Assembly: GCF_000384115.1 (NCBI RefSeq) | Contig: NZ_KB913029.1 | Span: 902,907-966,906 of the forward strand | Length of the DNA stretch: 64,000 nt | Reading direction: 5' to 3' | From: Sporichthya polymorpha DSM 43042 | GTDB lineage: Bacteria; Actinomycetota; Actinomycetes; Sporichthyales; Sporichthyaceae | Part shown: one piece after another, positions 63,092 to 64,000 of the stretch | Numbering within the stretch: position 1 is the first letter of the stretch | Layout of the letters: the number at the start of each line of letters is the position of its first letter | Notes under the pieces: model-generated | Database searches by the model: none | What the model saw: only the letters and a program-made list of their open reading frames with translations | Told to the model about the DNA's origin: nothing | Translations under genes and position numbers: made by a program

Positions 63092-63544
63092 ATGAATCAG
63101 CCCCGTCAGCTCTGCACCTTCACCGTCGACGACCTCTACCTGGGCGTGGACGTCATGGAGGTGCAGGAGGTCATCCGCTACCAGGAGATGACCGCCGTGC
63201 CGCTCGCGCCCGAGGTCGTGCGCGGCTTGATCAACCTGCGCGGCCAGATCGTCACCGCCCTCGACCTGCGCCGGATGCTCGACCTCCCGCCGCTGGAGGG
63301 CGACGAGCTGCCGACCAACGTCGTCATCCGCGACGGTGCCGACGAGGCGGTCAGCCTGCTCGTCGACCAGATCGGCGACGTCGTCGACACCGACCCAGCC
63401 GACTTCGAGCCGCCCCCGCCGACCCTGTCCGGCCCCGCCCGCGACCTCGTGCTCGGCGCCTACAAACTCCCGCACGCGCTGCTCCTCGTGCTGGACACCG
63501 AACGCGTTCAGAACTCCCAGCGACCCGCCGCGGCGCGGGTCTGA
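63092..63544 (+). CDS. cheW: Chemotaxis coupling protein CheW
   Basis: A 150-residue CheW. LCTFTVDDLYLGVDVMEVQE opens the first beta barrel; LINLRGQIVTALDLRRMLDL is the receptor/kinase coupling core. It starts two bases after the cheA stop, with CAGGAG inside the cheA end as ribosome site. It bridges CheA to chemoreceptors; the next gene is a candidate receptor. Confidence 0.94.
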   Translation: MNQPRQLCTFTVDDLYLGVDVMEVQEVIRYQEMTAVPLAPEVVRGLINLRGQIVTALDLRRMLDLPPLEGDELPTNVVIRDGADEAVSLLVDQIGDVVDTDPADFEPPPPTLSGPARDLVLGAYKLPHALLLVLDTERVQNSQRPAAARV

Positions 63545-63592
63545 CCCTCCCTCATACCCCACCGCATTCGCCCGCCCTCCCGAGGAGAATCG

Positions 63593-64000
63593 ATGTCCAG
63601 CACCACCGCGAACAACCGGGCCCAGTCCGTGCCGGCTCCTGCCCGCGGCGGCCGCCCGGCTTCCGCCAAGGCCAAAGCCGCGAGCGCCGAGCTCGACCTC
63701 GCCTCGCTCCGCTCGGTGATCGACAACGTCCCGTCGCGCGTCATGCTCTGCGACCGCGACCTGGTCGTCCGCTACGTCAACAAGGCTTCGATGGAGGGGC
63801 TGAAGGAGCTCGAGGAGTTCCTCCCGATCTCGGCCGACGAGATCCTCGGCGCGAACATCGACATCTTCCACAAGAACCCGGCGTTCCAGCGCGGCATCCT
63901 CGCCTCGCCGGAGAATCTCCCGCGCAAGAACTACATCCAGGTCGGACCCCAGACCCTCGACCTCGCGGTGCAGCCGATCTTCGACGACAACGGCGTCTAC
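63593..64000 (+). CDS. PAS-containing chemoreceptor-like protein, 3' end cut by window edge
   Basis: The open frame runs from the ATG at 63593 (GAGGAG 6 bases upstream) to the window end, 136 codons. After a basic/Ala-rich start, a PAS domain begins near residue 40: LRSVIDNVPSRVMLCDRDLV, YVNKASMEGLKELEEFL, then IFHKNP. This is the usual soluble PAS head of actinobacterial methyl-accepting chemotaxis proteins. The signalling domain would lie beyond the window. Position after cheA-cheW supports the call. Confidence 0.75.
   Translation, partial: MSSTTANNRAQSVPAPARGGRPASAKAKAASAELDLASLRSVIDNVPSRVMLCDRDLVVRYVNKASMEGLKELEEFLPISADEILGANIDIFHKNPAFQRGILASPENLPRKNYIQVGPQTLDLAVQPIFDDNGVY

Overview
The window is about 70% G+C, with start codons, Shine-Dalgarno sites and gene families typical of Actinomycetota (mycobacterial-type TetR and DosR-like regulators, a DUF222/HNH 13E12-type gene, an SpoIIE/RsbW-type protein, a poly-HAMP kinase). 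It carries a nearly complete flagellar and chemotaxis block, so the source is a motile high-GC actinobacterium. I cannot name the genus from sequence alone. No rRNA, tRNA, CRISPR array or insertion sequence was recognised.

Layout. 1-4865: a catabolic operon (AMP-forming acyl-CoA ligase, carboxyltransferase, acyl-CoA dehydrogenase) facing away from a TetR regulator, with a clear operator between them. 4939-6667: an MFS-like protein and a remnant of an AI-2E family transporter. 6688-12809: one minus-strand run with a Tat lipoprotein siderophore-binding protein, two ABC exporter-fold half transporters, a DesK/NarL-type kinase and its regulator, behind a DtxR/IdeR-like iron box. 12870-20403: three overlapping minus-strand genes (poly-HAMP hybrid kinase, receiver protein, ATPase/GAF/SpoIIE phosphatase) behind a SigB/SigF-type promoter. 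20616-27377: a BrkB-like membrane protein, a HAD hydrolase coupled to a CaiB/BaiF racemase, an alpha/beta hydrolase, a GntR regulator, a zinc peptidase and a small secreted protein. 27464-34908: a molybdopterin oxidoreductase with a fused ferredoxin/NrfD subunit, two DUF202 proteins, a persulfide dioxygenase-rhodanese fusion and a methyltransferase. The two divergent promoter regions here share one operator-like sequence, which suggests a persulfide-to-sulfite-to-sulfate module. 34911-35579: a DosR-like regulator.

36054-57490 is a flagellar superoperon: flgBC-fliEFGHIJ-(NlpC/P60)-fliK-flgDE, flbD-motAB-fliL, fliMNOPQR-flhB, a DUF1272 gene, and flhA-flhF-like. After a CheY-like receiver, a DUF222/HNH gene with a LexA box and a truncated histidine kinase, cheA-cheW and an MCP start run to the window end. 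Five transcription starts in this block share CTCAR-N15-GCCGA, which I read as a FliA/WhiG (sigma-28) promoter family with a diverged -35 element.

The most unusual feature is a population of long palindromes. Between genes they usually come as two copies of one short palindrome folding into a hairpin. Inside three flagellar genes (fliK, fliO, flhF-like) they sit in frame in low-complexity linkers. The fliK element occurs three times at 52 nt in the same reading phase. Because it is palindromic, it encodes nearly the same peptide on both strands.
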